Positions 25,248-34,657 of a stretch of DNA of 64,000 bases are shown one piece after another. The stretch's first letter is position 1. Each line of letters starts with the position of its first letter. Origin of the DNA: an uncultured Bacteroides sp. GTDB taxonomy: Bacteria > Bacteroidota > Bacteroidia > Bacteroidales > Bacteroidaceae. The position numbers and the translations under genes are program-made. The DNA lies in NCBI RefSeq assembly GCF_937912035.1, contig NZ_CALDPF010000022.1:1-64000 (forward strand), written 5' to 3'. The notes below the pieces were generated by a model, which made no database searches, was not told the origin of the DNA, and saw only the letters and a program-made list of their open reading frames with translations.

Positions 25248-27014
25248 ATGAAAACGTATAATACATTTGATATACAGGCTGATTATGACTATTTGCATAG
25301 CAAATTGCCATCTGACAAAAGACGTCCGATAATTGGCATTACCGCCAACATAAGTGATGGAAACGTATCACTGTTTCCTGGATATTTCAAATCAATATAT
25401 GAAGCCGGAGGAGTTCCGCTGGTTATCCCTCCTTCTGATGACCTGACCATCCTGCCAAATCTGCTTGATTCATTAGACGGGATACTTCTCAGCGGAGGCG
25501 CAGATATCAATCCGCTATTTCTGGGAGAAGACCCTGTAAGGGAACTCCATAATATAAATCCTTACCGCGACCGTCAGGAACTGATGATAGTAAAAATGGC
25601 TGCCGACAGACAAATTCCGATTCTCGGCATTTGCAGAGGTATCCAAATAATGACTGCCGCACTGGGAGGAACTTTATATCAAGACATCTACTCACAAGCT
25701 GAAGGGAAACTGATAAAACACAGTCAGGACCTTGACAGATCATATGCATCACACACGGTAAATATAAATGAAAACAGCCTGCTTGCCGAAATAATGGGTA
25801 ATACAATATTGCCAGTAAATTCGTTCCACCACCAGGCAGTCAAGGAGCCGGCTCCAGGATTCAGAGTATGTGCACGTTCAAACGACGGTATAATAGAAGC
25901 TGTGGAAAGCACAGAATACAAATCGATGCTCGGAGTCCAATGGCATCCCGAATGTTTTATCCTTAACGGGGATAGAAGCATGATGCCTATATTCGAATGG
26001 CTGATAAAAGAATCATCTTCATTCAAAGAAGCAAAAAGGCTTCATCAGAGAATTCTGACACTAGATACCCATTGTGACACTCCCATGTTTTTCGGACAGG
26101 GAATAAACTTCGCCACAAGAGACAGCAAGATAAAAGTCGATCTTCATAAAATGACAGAAGGAAGACAGGATGCCACAATAATGGTTGCATATATTCCGCA
26201 GAAAGAACGTACAGACGAAGCATTGCTAGCCGCCACAGCAAAGACAGACAGACTGCTTAATGAAATGGAAAAGATGATTGCCGAAAACTGTACGGCTGTG
26301 GATATTGCCTACACGCCTTCGGATCTTTACCGTCTTAAAGCGGAAGGGAAAAAAGCCATAATGTTAGGTATTGAGAACGGATATGCCATAGGCAAGGACA
26401 TTACCAATGTGGAACGTTTCAGGAAAAGAGGTGTGGTATATATGACATTGTGCCACAATGGGAATAACGATATATGCGGTTCGGCAAGATATAATGACGA
26501 GAATCTTGGTGTAAGTCTGTTCGGTGAAGCTGTCATACGTGAAATGAACCGCACGGGTATGATGATAGACCTGTCGCACAGTGGGGAAAGAAGTTTCTAC
26601 GACACACTGGATATAAGCCAGATGCCTGTAGTATGTTCACACTCCTCATGCCGTTCTTTATGTGATCATCCACGCAACCTTACAGATGACCAGATAAAAG
26701 CCATTACTCGTAAAGGAGGAGTGATACAAGTTTGTCTTTACAGCAGTTTCCTCCGCTCAGACCGTGAGGCAAATATACTTGATGCGATAGAACATCTGAA
26801 CCACATAGTAAATCTTGCAGGTGTGGAACATGTGGGAATAGGAACAGACTTCGATGGCGACGGCGGCATAATAGGATGCAACGACTCTTCGGAACTTATA
26901 AACTTCACCCGTCGTCTCATGAAAGAAAGATATAGTGAGGATGATATCAGACAAATATGGGGAGGCAACTTTCTGCGAGTAATGGAAGAAGTTCAAAAAC
27001 ACTCTTCACTATAA
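25248..27014 (+). CDS. Fusion of class I glutamine amidotransferase-like (C26) and membrane dipeptidase (M19)
   Basis: A 588-aa two-domain protein. Residues about 25-255 are a gamma-glutamyl hydrolase-like (peptidase C26, PuuD-type) domain with nucleophile Cys129 in LGICRGIQ and the His233/Glu235 pair in QWHPE. Residues about 265-585 are an M19 renal-dipeptidase-like TIM barrel with the zinc motif DTHCDT (273-278), a Glu ligand in IENGYAIG, and His ligands in DLSHSGER and VCSHSSCR. No signal peptide is visible, so it is likely cytoplasmic. One chain could cleave gamma-glutamyl bonds and then dipeptides, for example in glutathione, gamma-glutamyl peptide or peptidoglycan turnover; this is inferred. 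Both active sites look intact. Confidence 0.9.
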   Translation: MKTYNTFDIQADYDYLHSKLPSDKRRPIIGITANISDGNVSLFPGYFKSIYEAGGVPLVIPPSDDLTILPNLLDSLDGILLSGGADINPLFLGEDPVRELHNINPYRDRQELMIVKMAADRQIPILGICRGIQIMTAALGGTLYQDIYSQAEGKLIKHSQDLDRSYASHTVNINENSLLAEIMGNTILPVNSFHHQAVKEPAPGFRVCARSNDGIIEAVESTEYKSMLGVQWHPECFILNGDRSMMPIFEWLIKESSSFKEAKRLHQRILTLDTHCDTPMFFGQGINFATRDSKIKVDLHKMTEGRQDATIMVAYIPQKERTDEALLAATAKTDRLLNEMEKMIAENCTAVDIAYTPSDLYRLKAEGKKAIMLGIENGYAIGKDITNVERFRKRGVVYMTLCHNGNNDICGSARYNDENLGVSLFGEAVIREMNRTGMMIDLSHSGERSFYDTLDISQMPVVCSHSSCRSLCDHPRNLTDDQIKAITRKGGVIQVCLYSSFLRSDREANILDAIEHLNHIVNLAGVEHVGIGTDFDGDGGIIGCNDSSELINFTRRLMKERYSEDDIRQIWGGNFLRVMEEVQKHSSL

Positions 27015-27016
27015 AA

Positions 27017-27066
27017 TTTAAAGCCTTTTGAAAACTGTTTGCAAAGAGTTTTCAAAAGGCTTTAAA
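27017..27066. terminator. Strong bidirectional terminator
   Basis: Perfect 20-bp stem (27017-27036 with 27047-27066) and a 10-nt loop between convergent genes. Confidence 0.9.
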
Positions 27067-27084
27067 GATATTATCTATTCTGAT

Positions 27085-28614
27085 TTATTTCCAATCCTCA
27101 GCACCCTGAAGTTTTAGTTTCTGTGTATAAGCCTCAGCTTTCTTGGCAGCTTCAGCCTCATCATCAGGTGAAGCAAAGGCATGTCTGTATCCTTTCACCT
27201 TATTCCAGTCACCACGTGTGAAGTCAGGGAATTCCACAGGAGCACAGTTATTGTCCATAGACAATTCACCAAGCTCGGCAAGGCAACACCATTCAGCCAG
27301 GTCATAAACATCCATATCCAATGGCAAACCGTTCTGTAGGCAATAAACCAAACGTGAATCCATAATGAAGTCCATACCACCGTGTCCGCCTACTTCCTTG
27401 GCCATATCACCGTATTTCTTCAATATAGGATGTCTGTATTTCTCTACCAATGCATTCATTTCCTTTTCTGGAAGGAAGCTGTGTGCATTCAGATTGTCAA
27501 CTTCCGGTTTTACGCCTGAGGCCTCAAGCTGATCACCTCCTACAGCATATCCCTCAATAGGATATTTATTTGCAAAACCTTTTGTTCCTGTAAGCTGATA
27601 AAGTCTGTTGTATGGTTGCGGAGTCATTACGTTATGCTGTATTTCGATAACCTTACCATTTTCTGTACGTATCAAAGTTGTGGTATGATCACCGTTTCTG
27701 AAATTCTCGCATACTGAATCTGCAGATGCTTCAACCCATGCTTTTCCATTCACAGATTTGGTATCCATTGCCACCAAAGTCTTCATTCTGTCGCCACGAT
27801 GAATATCAAGAGCCTGAGCTACAGGACCTAGACCGTGAGTTGCATACACATCACCACGATGACGCATATTATAATCCAGACGCCATCCCAACTTGTCTGA
27901 TTCACCATTTTTCCAGTAATGCTTCCAGAATGGACTTAAATCGTGGATATATGCACCCTGAGCGCGTATCACCTCACCGAATACTCCCTGCTGTGCCATA
28001 TTAAGGGTATTCATCTCGAACCAGTCATAACAGCAATTCTCAAGAATCATACAGTGCTTCTGATACTTCTCACTCAAGTTTACCAATGTCCAGCATTCTT
28101 TGAGGTTCATTGCAGAAGGAACTTCAATAGCAACATGCTTACCGTTTTCCAAGGCACATTTAGCCACTGGGAAATGATGTAACCAGTCTGTTGCTATATA
28201 TACCAAATCAATATCGTCTCTTTTGCAAAGTTCTTCATATCCTTTTTCACCTGAATATATAGCTGCTTTAGGAAGTGAAGCCTCTTTAAGATATTTCTGA
28301 CACTTTTCAGCACGCTTCTCTTCAAAATCGCATAAGGCAACAATATGTGTACCAGGAATGTGAGTAAAACGTTCTACCGCACCAGGTCCACGCATACCAA
28401 GCCCTACAAAGCCGACTCTGACAACCTCCATCTTTGGAACTGTAAGTCCCAGTACACTCTTTTGTCCAGCCTCACGTTCAGGGGTATTAACTACAATAGT
28501 ACCACCGTCCCATTTCCATTCGGTACCATGTCCGTTTACATTAATCTTAGCTGTGTCATTCGAACAGGCAGTAATAGCCAGACACAACATGACTGAAAAT
28601 AAAATTTTTTTCAT
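27085..28614 (-). CDS. Gfo/Idh/MocA-family oxidoreductase, GH109-like, lipoprotein
   Basis: A 509-aa secreted oxidoreductase-fold protein. A lipoprotein signal ends AITAC; the Rossmann NAD-binding motif VGFVGLGMRGPGA lies near residues 68-80, and GDVYATHGLGPVAQALDIHRGD is the signature region of GH109, the NAD-dependent alpha-N-acetylgalactosaminidases. Length is slightly above the GH109 norm (about 450). It would act on terminal alpha-GalNAc of mucin-type glycans, though many family members are uncharacterized. Start at 28614 is chosen since the longer frame to 28674 places 20 residues before the signal peptide. Stand-alone gene with a possible -7 box TATCTTTA at 28696-28703. Confidence 0.88.
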   Translation of the reverse strand: MKKILFSVMLCLAITACSNDTAKINVNGHGTEWKWDGGTIVVNTPEREAGQKSVLGLTVPKMEVVRVGFVGLGMRGPGAVERFTHIPGTHIVALCDFEEKRAEKCQKYLKEASLPKAAIYSGEKGYEELCKRDDIDLVYIATDWLHHFPVAKCALENGKHVAIEVPSAMNLKECWTLVNLSEKYQKHCMILENCCYDWFEMNTLNMAQQGVFGEVIRAQGAYIHDLSPFWKHYWKNGESDKLGWRLDYNMRHRGDVYATHGLGPVAQALDIHRGDRMKTLVAMDTKSVNGKAWVEASADSVCENFRNGDHTTTLIRTENGKVIEIQHNVMTPQPYNRLYQLTGTKGFANKYPIEGYAVGGDQLEASGVKPEVDNLNAHSFLPEKEMNALVEKYRHPILKKYGDMAKEVGGHGGMDFIMDSRLVYCLQNGLPLDMDVYDLAEWCCLAELGELSMDNNCAPVEFPDFTRGDWNKVKGYRHAFASPDDEAEAAKKAEAYTQKLKLQGAEDWK

Positions 28615-28853
28615 CGTATTATAATTTATCCTCCGCTTTAAAACATATTTCTGTAAGGCTGCAGAGGATTTCACCTACAGAAACAAAATACAGCGTAAAG
28701 ATAGAAATATTTATTATCACAATAAACATTTTTATGTTTTAAAAGCAAGAAAAAACTAAACATTATTGAAACGTCGTTATCAAAAGCAGAAAATTTCATA
28801 ACATCATGATAAAAAAACATGCTTAACAGGTTACAACGTATAAAAAAAAATTG

Positions 28854-28861
28854 TATATTTG
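28854..28861 (+). promoter_or_regulatory. Promoter -7 box of the tandem winged-helix genes; gap 28615-28934
   Basis: TATATTTG, 73 nt before the start at 28935. The 320-bp divergent gap holds this box and the weaker minus-strand box of the oxidoreductase gene; otherwise it is AT-rich and featureless. Confidence 0.45.
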
Positions 28862-28934
28862 GGAAAAGCCTAAGGTTTAATAAATATTTGACTATATACA
28901 AAAACTGTATTTCTTAACCTAAATAATTAAAGAT

Positions 28935-29162
28935 ATGGATGTACAAAGTATAGGAAAATGTGCAGGTGTAGTATGGCAATTACTTAATAGCGAACACCGT
29001 AAATGGTCTTATAGTGAGATCAAGAAAACTTCCGAACTATCAGACAGAGAACTAAATGCAGCCATAGGATGGCTAGCAAGAGAAGGGAAACTCAACATTG
29101 AGGAAACTCAGATCGGTAAAAGAAACATACTATACGTAGAACTAAATTTTTTTATTGGATAA
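28935..29162 (+). CDS. Small winged-helix protein (DUF2582-like), copy 1
   Basis: A 75-aa single-domain winged helix-turn-helix protein. The pattern is helix 1 (CAGVVWQLL), helix 2 (YSEIKKTS), recognition helix (SDRELNAAIGWLAREGKL) and a beta wing ending in the hydrophobic LYVELNFF. It has no partner domain and could bind DNA or act as a protein-interaction module. The next gene is a paralogue starting 1 nt after this stop, so they are one operon. Confidence 0.85.
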   Translation: MDVQSIGKCAGVVWQLLNSEHRKWSYSEIKKTSELSDRELNAAIGWLAREGKLNIEETQIGKRNILYVELNFFIG

Positions 29163-29163
29163 T

Positions 29164-29385
29164 ATGGATAAACACATTATTGGAGAAAATGCCGGTATTA
29201 TATGGAAATTACTTAACAACGGTGAACGTTGGGAATATGAAAAACTTAAAGCCGCTTCCGGTATGTCCGACAGAGACCTCAATCTGGCCATAGGCTGGCT
29301 GGCTAGGGAAAACAAAATATTCTTTGAAAGAAACAAAAACGAAGGCAAAGAATATCTGTATCTATCATTGGATTTGTACTTTTAA
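29164..29385 (+). CDS. Small winged-helix protein (DUF2582-like), copy 2
   Basis: A 73-aa paralogue of the preceding gene, sharing about half of its residues, including GENAGIIWKLL, MSDRDLNLAIGWLAREN and the wing. Start is the ATG at 29164; an upstream TTG at 29155 would overlap copy 1. The conserved recognition-helix core SDRxLNxAIGWLAR in both copies suggests that they bind related sites or form a heterodimer. Confidence 0.85.
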   Translation: MDKHIIGENAGIIWKLLNNGERWEYEKLKAASGMSDRDLNLAIGWLARENKIFFERNKNEGKEYLYLSLDLYF

Positions 29386-29407
29386 AAAAATATATCCAAA
29401 TATAAAA

Positions 29408-29443
29408 AAAGAGACTGTCTCATTTTGAAGTGACAGTCTCTTT
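29408..29443. terminator. Bidirectional terminator
   Basis: A 12-bp perfect stem AAAGAGACTGTC (29408-29419) / GACAGTCTCTTT (29432-29443) between convergent genes. Confidence 0.88.
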
Positions 29444-29459
29444 ATACTAATATCTATAC

Positions 29460-31757
29460 TTATTTAGTAAGAGTAAAACCCAGCTTTGTAACATCCTTAC
29501 TGTTAGGACCAATCATTACATCAAAATCTCCAGGTTCACAAACGTAATTCAAATCATAATCATAAAATTTGAGCATTTCAGGAGTTATTGTAAACTCAAC
29601 AACCTGACTTTCTCCCTTCTTAAGATGAATTCTCTTGAAACCTTTCAACTCTTTTACAGGACGTGTTATACTTCCTACAACGTCTCTGATATACAGCTGT
29701 ACCACCTCGTCAGCATCGTAGTTTCCTGTATTCTTTACTACGATAGAAGCAGTGATATTACCATTTGCATCCATCTTGCTGTTGCTCAGCTTCATGTCAG
29801 AATAACTGAATGTAGTATAGCTCAAACCATATCCGAAAGGATATAACGGATCGTTGGAAACATCAATATAGTTGCTTCTGAACTTTTCGAACCATCTTCC
29901 TTCTGCCAATGGACGACCTGTATTCTTATGATTGTAATACAAAGGTATCTGACCTTCGTTCTGAGGGAATGTAGTTGTCAGTTTACCGCTAGGCACAACA
30001 TCACCAAACAAAACATCACAAATAGCATCAGCCGATTCACTACCTCCAAACCATACATTAAGGATAGCAGGAACATTTTCGTTTTCCCATGTCATAACAG
30101 TCGGACGTCCTGAGAAATGCAACAAGATTACAGGCTTGCCTGTAGCCAACAATTCTTTCAACAAATCATGCTGTGCATCCGGCATTCTCAGTTCTGAACG
30201 GCTACTAGACTCACCACTCATTTCTGAAGACTCTCCTAAAGCAGCAACAATGACATCAGACTTCTTTGCCACTTCAATGGCTTTCTGCAACAGCTCCTTG
30301 TCATCCTTTCTTGGGATTTCACGGCCAAACATTGTTGCACGAGTCTGATATTCCGCATCGTACATCAGATTACTGCCTTGAGCATACAATACATTAGCTT
30401 TTCCTTCTACAGCATTCTTCAGTCCTTCCAACAGTGTACTGTATCTGTTAGGAGTAGCAGCAACACTCCATGTACCAGGCATATTTGTACGAGTATTTGC
30501 AAGAGGGCCTATCAAAGCTATATTTCCTTTCTTTTTCAAAGGAAGCATATTGTTTTCGTTCTTCAAAAGTACGAACGACTTGGTTGCGATCTCACGTGCC
30601 ACTTTACGATGTTCCTTATTAAAGATGTCTTTTGCAGGACGTTTCAAATCGCAATATTTATAAGGATCTTTAAACAAACCAAGTTTGTATTTAGCTTCCA
30701 ACATTCTGCGACAAGCACGGTCTATATCTTCCATTGTAACCTTGCCTTCCTTCAACGATTTTTCCAAAGTTCCTATAAAACCGTCTGACACCATATCCAT
30801 ATCTGTTCCTGCTTTCAATGCTCTTGCAGATACTTCCTGCAAATCACCAATACCATGATCTGTCATCTCGTATATTGCAGTATAGTCAGTAACCACGAAA
30901 CCGTCGAATCCCCACTGGTTTCTCAACACATCAGTCATCAACCAGCGGTTAGCAGTTGCAGGAACACCGTCAACTTCATTGAATGAAGACATGAAACTAC
31001 CGGCCCCCTCTTCTGCTGCGGCTTTGTAAGGAGGGAAAAACTCATTATACATACGGTTACGGCTCATGTCAACCGTATTATAATCCCTTCCCGCTTCAAT
31101 AGCTCCATACAATGCAAAGTGCTTTACACAAGACATTATTTCAGTATTACTGCTCATATCCTTACCCTGATAACCTCTTACCATAGCCTTGGCTATTTCA
31201 GAACCCAGATATGGATCTTCACCGTTACCTTCTGATACACGTCCCCATCTTGCATCTCTACAGATATCTACCATCGGACTGAAAGTCCAGCATATTCCGT
31301 CGGCACTTGACTCAATCGCTGCTATACGTGCTGATTTTTCCACTGCTTCCATATCCCATGTACACGACAATGCCAAAGGAATAGGAAATACGGTTTCATA
31401 ACCATGAATAACGTCCATTCCGAAAAGCAACGGAATACCAAGGCGGCTTTTCTCTACTGCAAGTTCCTGCATTTCACGAATAGCCTTAACACCTTTCAGA
31501 TTGAACAAGCCTCCGACTTCTCCACGGCTTATCTTACCTGCCACATCACTACTCTTAGCCTGACCTGTAGTAATATTTCCTGTTACAGGCAGGTTAAGCT
31601 GGCCTAATTTTTCCTGAAGAGTCATCTTACTCATAAGTTCTGTTACGAACTTATCCATATTACCCTCATCTTTAGGCAACATACTTTTCTTATTTCCTGC
31701 AATCACTGTTGAAGAAACAAACAGTGACGCCAATAATATAAATGCTGTCTTTTTCAT
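29460..31757 (-). CDS. GH3 beta-glucosidase, periplasmic
   Basis: A 765-aa GH3 enzyme with signal peptide (VIAG cleavage region). Domains run TIM barrel (about 35-370), alpha/beta sandwich (about 400-600) and C-terminal fibronectin III-like domain (about 665-755). The nucleophile is Asp291 in VVTDYTAI, and the acid/base region GESSEMSGESSSRSEL is intact. It is the last gene of the PUL and follows the GH144-like gene after 8 nt. By its partner enzyme it probably cleaves sophorose and short beta-1,2-glucans to glucose; BglX-like broad beta-glucosidase activity is the alternative. Confidence 0.93.
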   Translation of the reverse strand: MKKTAFILLASLFVSSTVIAGNKKSMLPKDEGNMDKFVTELMSKMTLQEKLGQLNLPVTGNITTGQAKSSDVAGKISRGEVGGLFNLKGVKAIREMQELAVEKSRLGIPLLFGMDVIHGYETVFPIPLALSCTWDMEAVEKSARIAAIESSADGICWTFSPMVDICRDARWGRVSEGNGEDPYLGSEIAKAMVRGYQGKDMSSNTEIMSCVKHFALYGAIEAGRDYNTVDMSRNRMYNEFFPPYKAAAEEGAGSFMSSFNEVDGVPATANRWLMTDVLRNQWGFDGFVVTDYTAIYEMTDHGIGDLQEVSARALKAGTDMDMVSDGFIGTLEKSLKEGKVTMEDIDRACRRMLEAKYKLGLFKDPYKYCDLKRPAKDIFNKEHRKVAREIATKSFVLLKNENNMLPLKKKGNIALIGPLANTRTNMPGTWSVAATPNRYSTLLEGLKNAVEGKANVLYAQGSNLMYDAEYQTRATMFGREIPRKDDKELLQKAIEVAKKSDVIVAALGESSEMSGESSSRSELRMPDAQHDLLKELLATGKPVILLHFSGRPTVMTWENENVPAILNVWFGGSESADAICDVLFGDVVPSGKLTTTFPQNEGQIPLYYNHKNTGRPLAEGRWFEKFRSNYIDVSNDPLYPFGYGLSYTTFSYSDMKLSNSKMDANGNITASIVVKNTGNYDADEVVQLYIRDVVGSITRPVKELKGFKRIHLKKGESQVVEFTITPEMLKFYDYDLNYVCEPGDFDVMIGPNSKDVTKLGFTLTK

Positions 31758-31765
31758 TTTGATGA

Positions 31766-33142
31766 TTATTTATTTATTTCAAATCCCAATTTCTTTAATC
31801 CATCCTGTATTTCAGGACAACTCATAAACAGATTCCACAAAAGTCCTGAGCGATAGTTCTCTATCATAGGAGCAATTGTACATTGATCTATTGCAAGGTA
31901 GTGAGGAACTGTCCAGTTATCTGTCTCAGAAAAGGCATCATAAAATCCGTATTTACCCCAAATCCAATCACCTTTCGAATAAAAATACCTCAATGCCCTC
32001 ATTGACTCAACCGGTGTATATGGGAAGCTTGACAATGCAGCTGTAGGAGTTATTACACCCAGGTCATTATCTCCAGGACAATGTGCCGCATAACCTTTCA
32101 CTGAGTAGCTGGCAGTCAGTCCCCAACAGTTCTCACCATATCCCTTGTAGTTTTTAGGATTATCCACACAATAGTTGTAATTTGATAGAGCATGGTTCTT
32201 AACCACATTCCAGTAATCAGAATATTGGTCAGACAGTCCTTTCGGATTTAGTCCGATGTAAGAATAATGCGCCCAGAAAAGAGGTCCTCCCAGTTTTTCT
32301 GCTCCATTGTGTTTAACCTCCAGCGGATAACCGTACGGTTTTGAGTCGGATTTGATATTTCCGCCTCTTGCCCATCCGTTATGATAGGCAGTAGCTGTAA
32401 CCGGATGTGTTGGCGATGAAGCAGCAAGTACATAAACTATAAGAGCCTCATTATATCCTTCGAGAGGGAAATTCATCTCCCAACCATAGTTAGGCGACCA
32501 ATGCCAATAAATCACATCTTTGCCGTTCTGGTACCAGTCAAATTCTACCTCATGCCATATCTTGTTGATTTTCTCACAAAGCTGTCTTTCCTTTTCATTT
32601 CCGTTCTGGAAATACTGACGTACACACAACAAACTCTGTATCACGAAACAGCTTTCCACCAGGTCACCGCCGTCATCTTTCTTACTGAAAGGTAATACCT
32701 TACCTGTAGAGCCTTCCAACCAATGAGGCCATACGCCATGAAAACGATCAGCCTTAGCCAGATAATCAACAATCTTTGTAAGTCGTTCCACACCTTCCTC
32801 ACGAGTAATGAATTGGCGGTGTATAGCAGTTAAAATACCTGCTATACCAAAGCCGCTTCCTCCAATCGTTACGGTACCCTCATCATTCTGAGGGTAATTA
32901 TTGTCAAGGTGTATTCTTTCCAAAGCCAGACCTGAAGTTTTCTCGGCTCCATCCCACATGTAATTAAAATGTACTTTCTGGATGTAATCCAACATTACAC
33001 TATCATTCTCAAAAGAATCCGGACGTGAAGCAGTCTGTTCGGTAATACTCTCAACCTTTTCTGATGTCTTTTTATTTCCTGTATTACAAGATATAAGCAA
33101 CATCGTAAGGAAGAAATATATAAGTCTGTTTTTTCGTATCAT
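31766..33142 (-). CDS. GH144-like endo-beta-1,2-glucanase (glycoamylase domain), lipoprotein
   Basis: A 458-aa secreted (alpha/alpha)6-barrel enzyme with lipobox LLISC. The body shows the Glycoamylase (PF10091) pattern: GGSGFGIAGILTAIHR, VWPHWLEGSTG, WHWSPNYGWEMN and GLTASYSVKGYAAH. Characterized members with this architecture in Bacteroides are GH144 endo-beta-1,2-glucanases, and a GH3 sophorose-type glucosidase next to them is the known arrangement. It lies between susD (21 nt) and GH3 (8 nt). The protein would cut beta-1,2-glucan to sophorooligosaccharides. Older databases call such proteins glucoamylase, which is misleading. Confidence 0.82.
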   Translation of the reverse strand: MIRKNRLIYFFLTMLLISCNTGNKKTSEKVESITEQTASRPDSFENDSVMLDYIQKVHFNYMWDGAEKTSGLALERIHLDNNYPQNDEGTVTIGGSGFGIAGILTAIHRQFITREEGVERLTKIVDYLAKADRFHGVWPHWLEGSTGKVLPFSKKDDGGDLVESCFVIQSLLCVRQYFQNGNEKERQLCEKINKIWHEVEFDWYQNGKDVIYWHWSPNYGWEMNFPLEGYNEALIVYVLAASSPTHPVTATAYHNGWARGGNIKSDSKPYGYPLEVKHNGAEKLGGPLFWAHYSYIGLNPKGLSDQYSDYWNVVKNHALSNYNYCVDNPKNYKGYGENCWGLTASYSVKGYAAHCPGDNDLGVITPTAALSSFPYTPVESMRALRYFYSKGDWIWGKYGFYDAFSETDNWTVPHYLAIDQCTIAPMIENYRSGLLWNLFMSCPEIQDGLKKLGFEINK

Positions 33143-33163
33143 TCAAATTATATATTTATTTCA

Positions 33164-34636
33164 TTAATTATCTTTTGGTTCATTTTCCAGTGCTGGAGAT
33201 ATATCAATTTGAGCAGTTGGAATAGGATAATACTCCTGACCTTGTTTCCAGCCTAATGGACCAAGCACCTCCTGTAATTTACCATTACGTCTCAAGTCAT
33301 TATAACGTTCTCCCCATTCCAGTGCTAACTCCATACGTCTTTCGTCCAAAATCTGCTCCAATGTTACACCTGTTATTTCAGACATCTTTGCACGTTTTCT
33401 TACTTCATTGAATGAATTATCTCCACTCTTGTTTAGACGAACTTTTGCCTCTGCATTCATAAGTAATACATCTGCATATCTGAATACACGGATGTTATTA
33501 TTTGTTCCATATTCAGTACGTCCCGGAGTTATCTGGCTTGAAGGTGTATATGCCTTACCATTAAAACAATCAGGAGCGACTTCGCTTGCGGGTTCCTTTA
33601 TAAAATCACCTTCTGGTGTTGTTTCGCCAGCCATAAGGAAAGTAAGTTCAGCACGAACAGTTTCGCCACGTTCTTTAGCCCACTTTCTAAATTCTTTTGT
33701 CGGGCTAATAAATCCCCAGCCTGAAATAATTCCATCATTTATTGGGCCTTGGAATGTAAACCAGCTATCAGAAGTCACAACTTCACCAGAGCCATTTCCA
33801 AAATCTGTAAACTGTAACTCAAACAATGATTCATCACATAATTTTCCAGGAATTTGGAATAAAGCTCTATAATCTGGATTAAGCTCAAACTTACCACTAC
33901 CAATTATGTCATCAGTCAGCGACTCTACTTTATCATATTGTCCTAATTCCATATACACTTTAGCAGCAAGCATTTCTGCAGTAAATGCAGAAGCAGCACC
34001 TATTCGGTCTGTATATTCATTAGGGCGTATTCTCTGCAAGTTATTGATAGCAAAATCAAGATCTTCCAACATATATCTATATACAGCCGCAATCGTAGAA
34101 CGTGTCATATCAACTTGCTTATTATCGCGTAAAATTGTGACAGGACCAAACAATTGAGTCAGTCTATAATAACAATATGCTCTTATGAACTTTACTTCAC
34201 CTGTATATTCGTTATAAAGTTTCATATCACTGTCTTTAGTGATATTTTCCTTAAACATATCAAGTGATTCCAAAGCAGCATTTGCAACTTTAATAATATC
34301 ATAATAAACCATCCATGCCTCATTACATCCCCAGAATCCGGCATTATATGTATAATTCTTATCTATTGCCACCAAATCAGCCTGATCGTCAATTCGTCCA
34401 GTTGATACATCATCATCACGTACTATAGTTGCCCCCCATACAATCCAGTGCGATCCTCTCGAACGTAATTTTGCATACACTCCTGATACCGGCTGGTACA
34501 TATTAGACAAGTTTGTATAATCTACATTCTCTTCATTTACTTTATTTTCCGGAAGTTTATCCAGAAAATCAGAGCAAGAAGAAAACATTATCAATGCGCT
34601 ACATGCACACAATAATATATTTCTATAATTCTTCAT
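33164..34636 (-). CDS. SusD/RagB-family glycan-binding lipoprotein
   Basis: A 490-aa outer-membrane lipoprotein with signal ending MFSSC followed by SDFLDKLPENKV, the classic SusD start. TPR-like helices in the N-terminal half (FIRAYCYYRLTQLFGPV) and the C-terminal RagB motif ILDERRMELALEWGERYNDLRR are present. It forms the lid of the SusC transporter encoded 21 nt upstream and gives the first grip on the target glycan. Length is slightly below average. Confidence 0.95.
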   Translation of the reverse strand: MKNYRNILLCACSALIMFSSCSDFLDKLPENKVNEENVDYTNLSNMYQPVSGVYAKLRSRGSHWIVWGATIVRDDDVSTGRIDDQADLVAIDKNYTYNAGFWGCNEAWMVYYDIIKVANAALESLDMFKENITKDSDMKLYNEYTGEVKFIRAYCYYRLTQLFGPVTILRDNKQVDMTRSTIAAVYRYMLEDLDFAINNLQRIRPNEYTDRIGAASAFTAEMLAAKVYMELGQYDKVESLTDDIIGSGKFELNPDYRALFQIPGKLCDESLFELQFTDFGNGSGEVVTSDSWFTFQGPINDGIISGWGFISPTKEFRKWAKERGETVRAELTFLMAGETTPEGDFIKEPASEVAPDCFNGKAYTPSSQITPGRTEYGTNNNIRVFRYADVLLMNAEAKVRLNKSGDNSFNEVRKRAKMSEITGVTLEQILDERRMELALEWGERYNDLRRNGKLQEVLGPLGWKQGQEYYPIPTAQIDISPALENEPKDN

Positions 34637-34657
34637 ATTATGTTCTTAGTTTAAAGG

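Noticed and set aside
28671..28901. A 76-aa minus-strand frame in the gap before the winged-helix genes
   Set aside because: AT-driven Phe/Leu/Tyr composition and it overlaps both promoters; no domain pattern.
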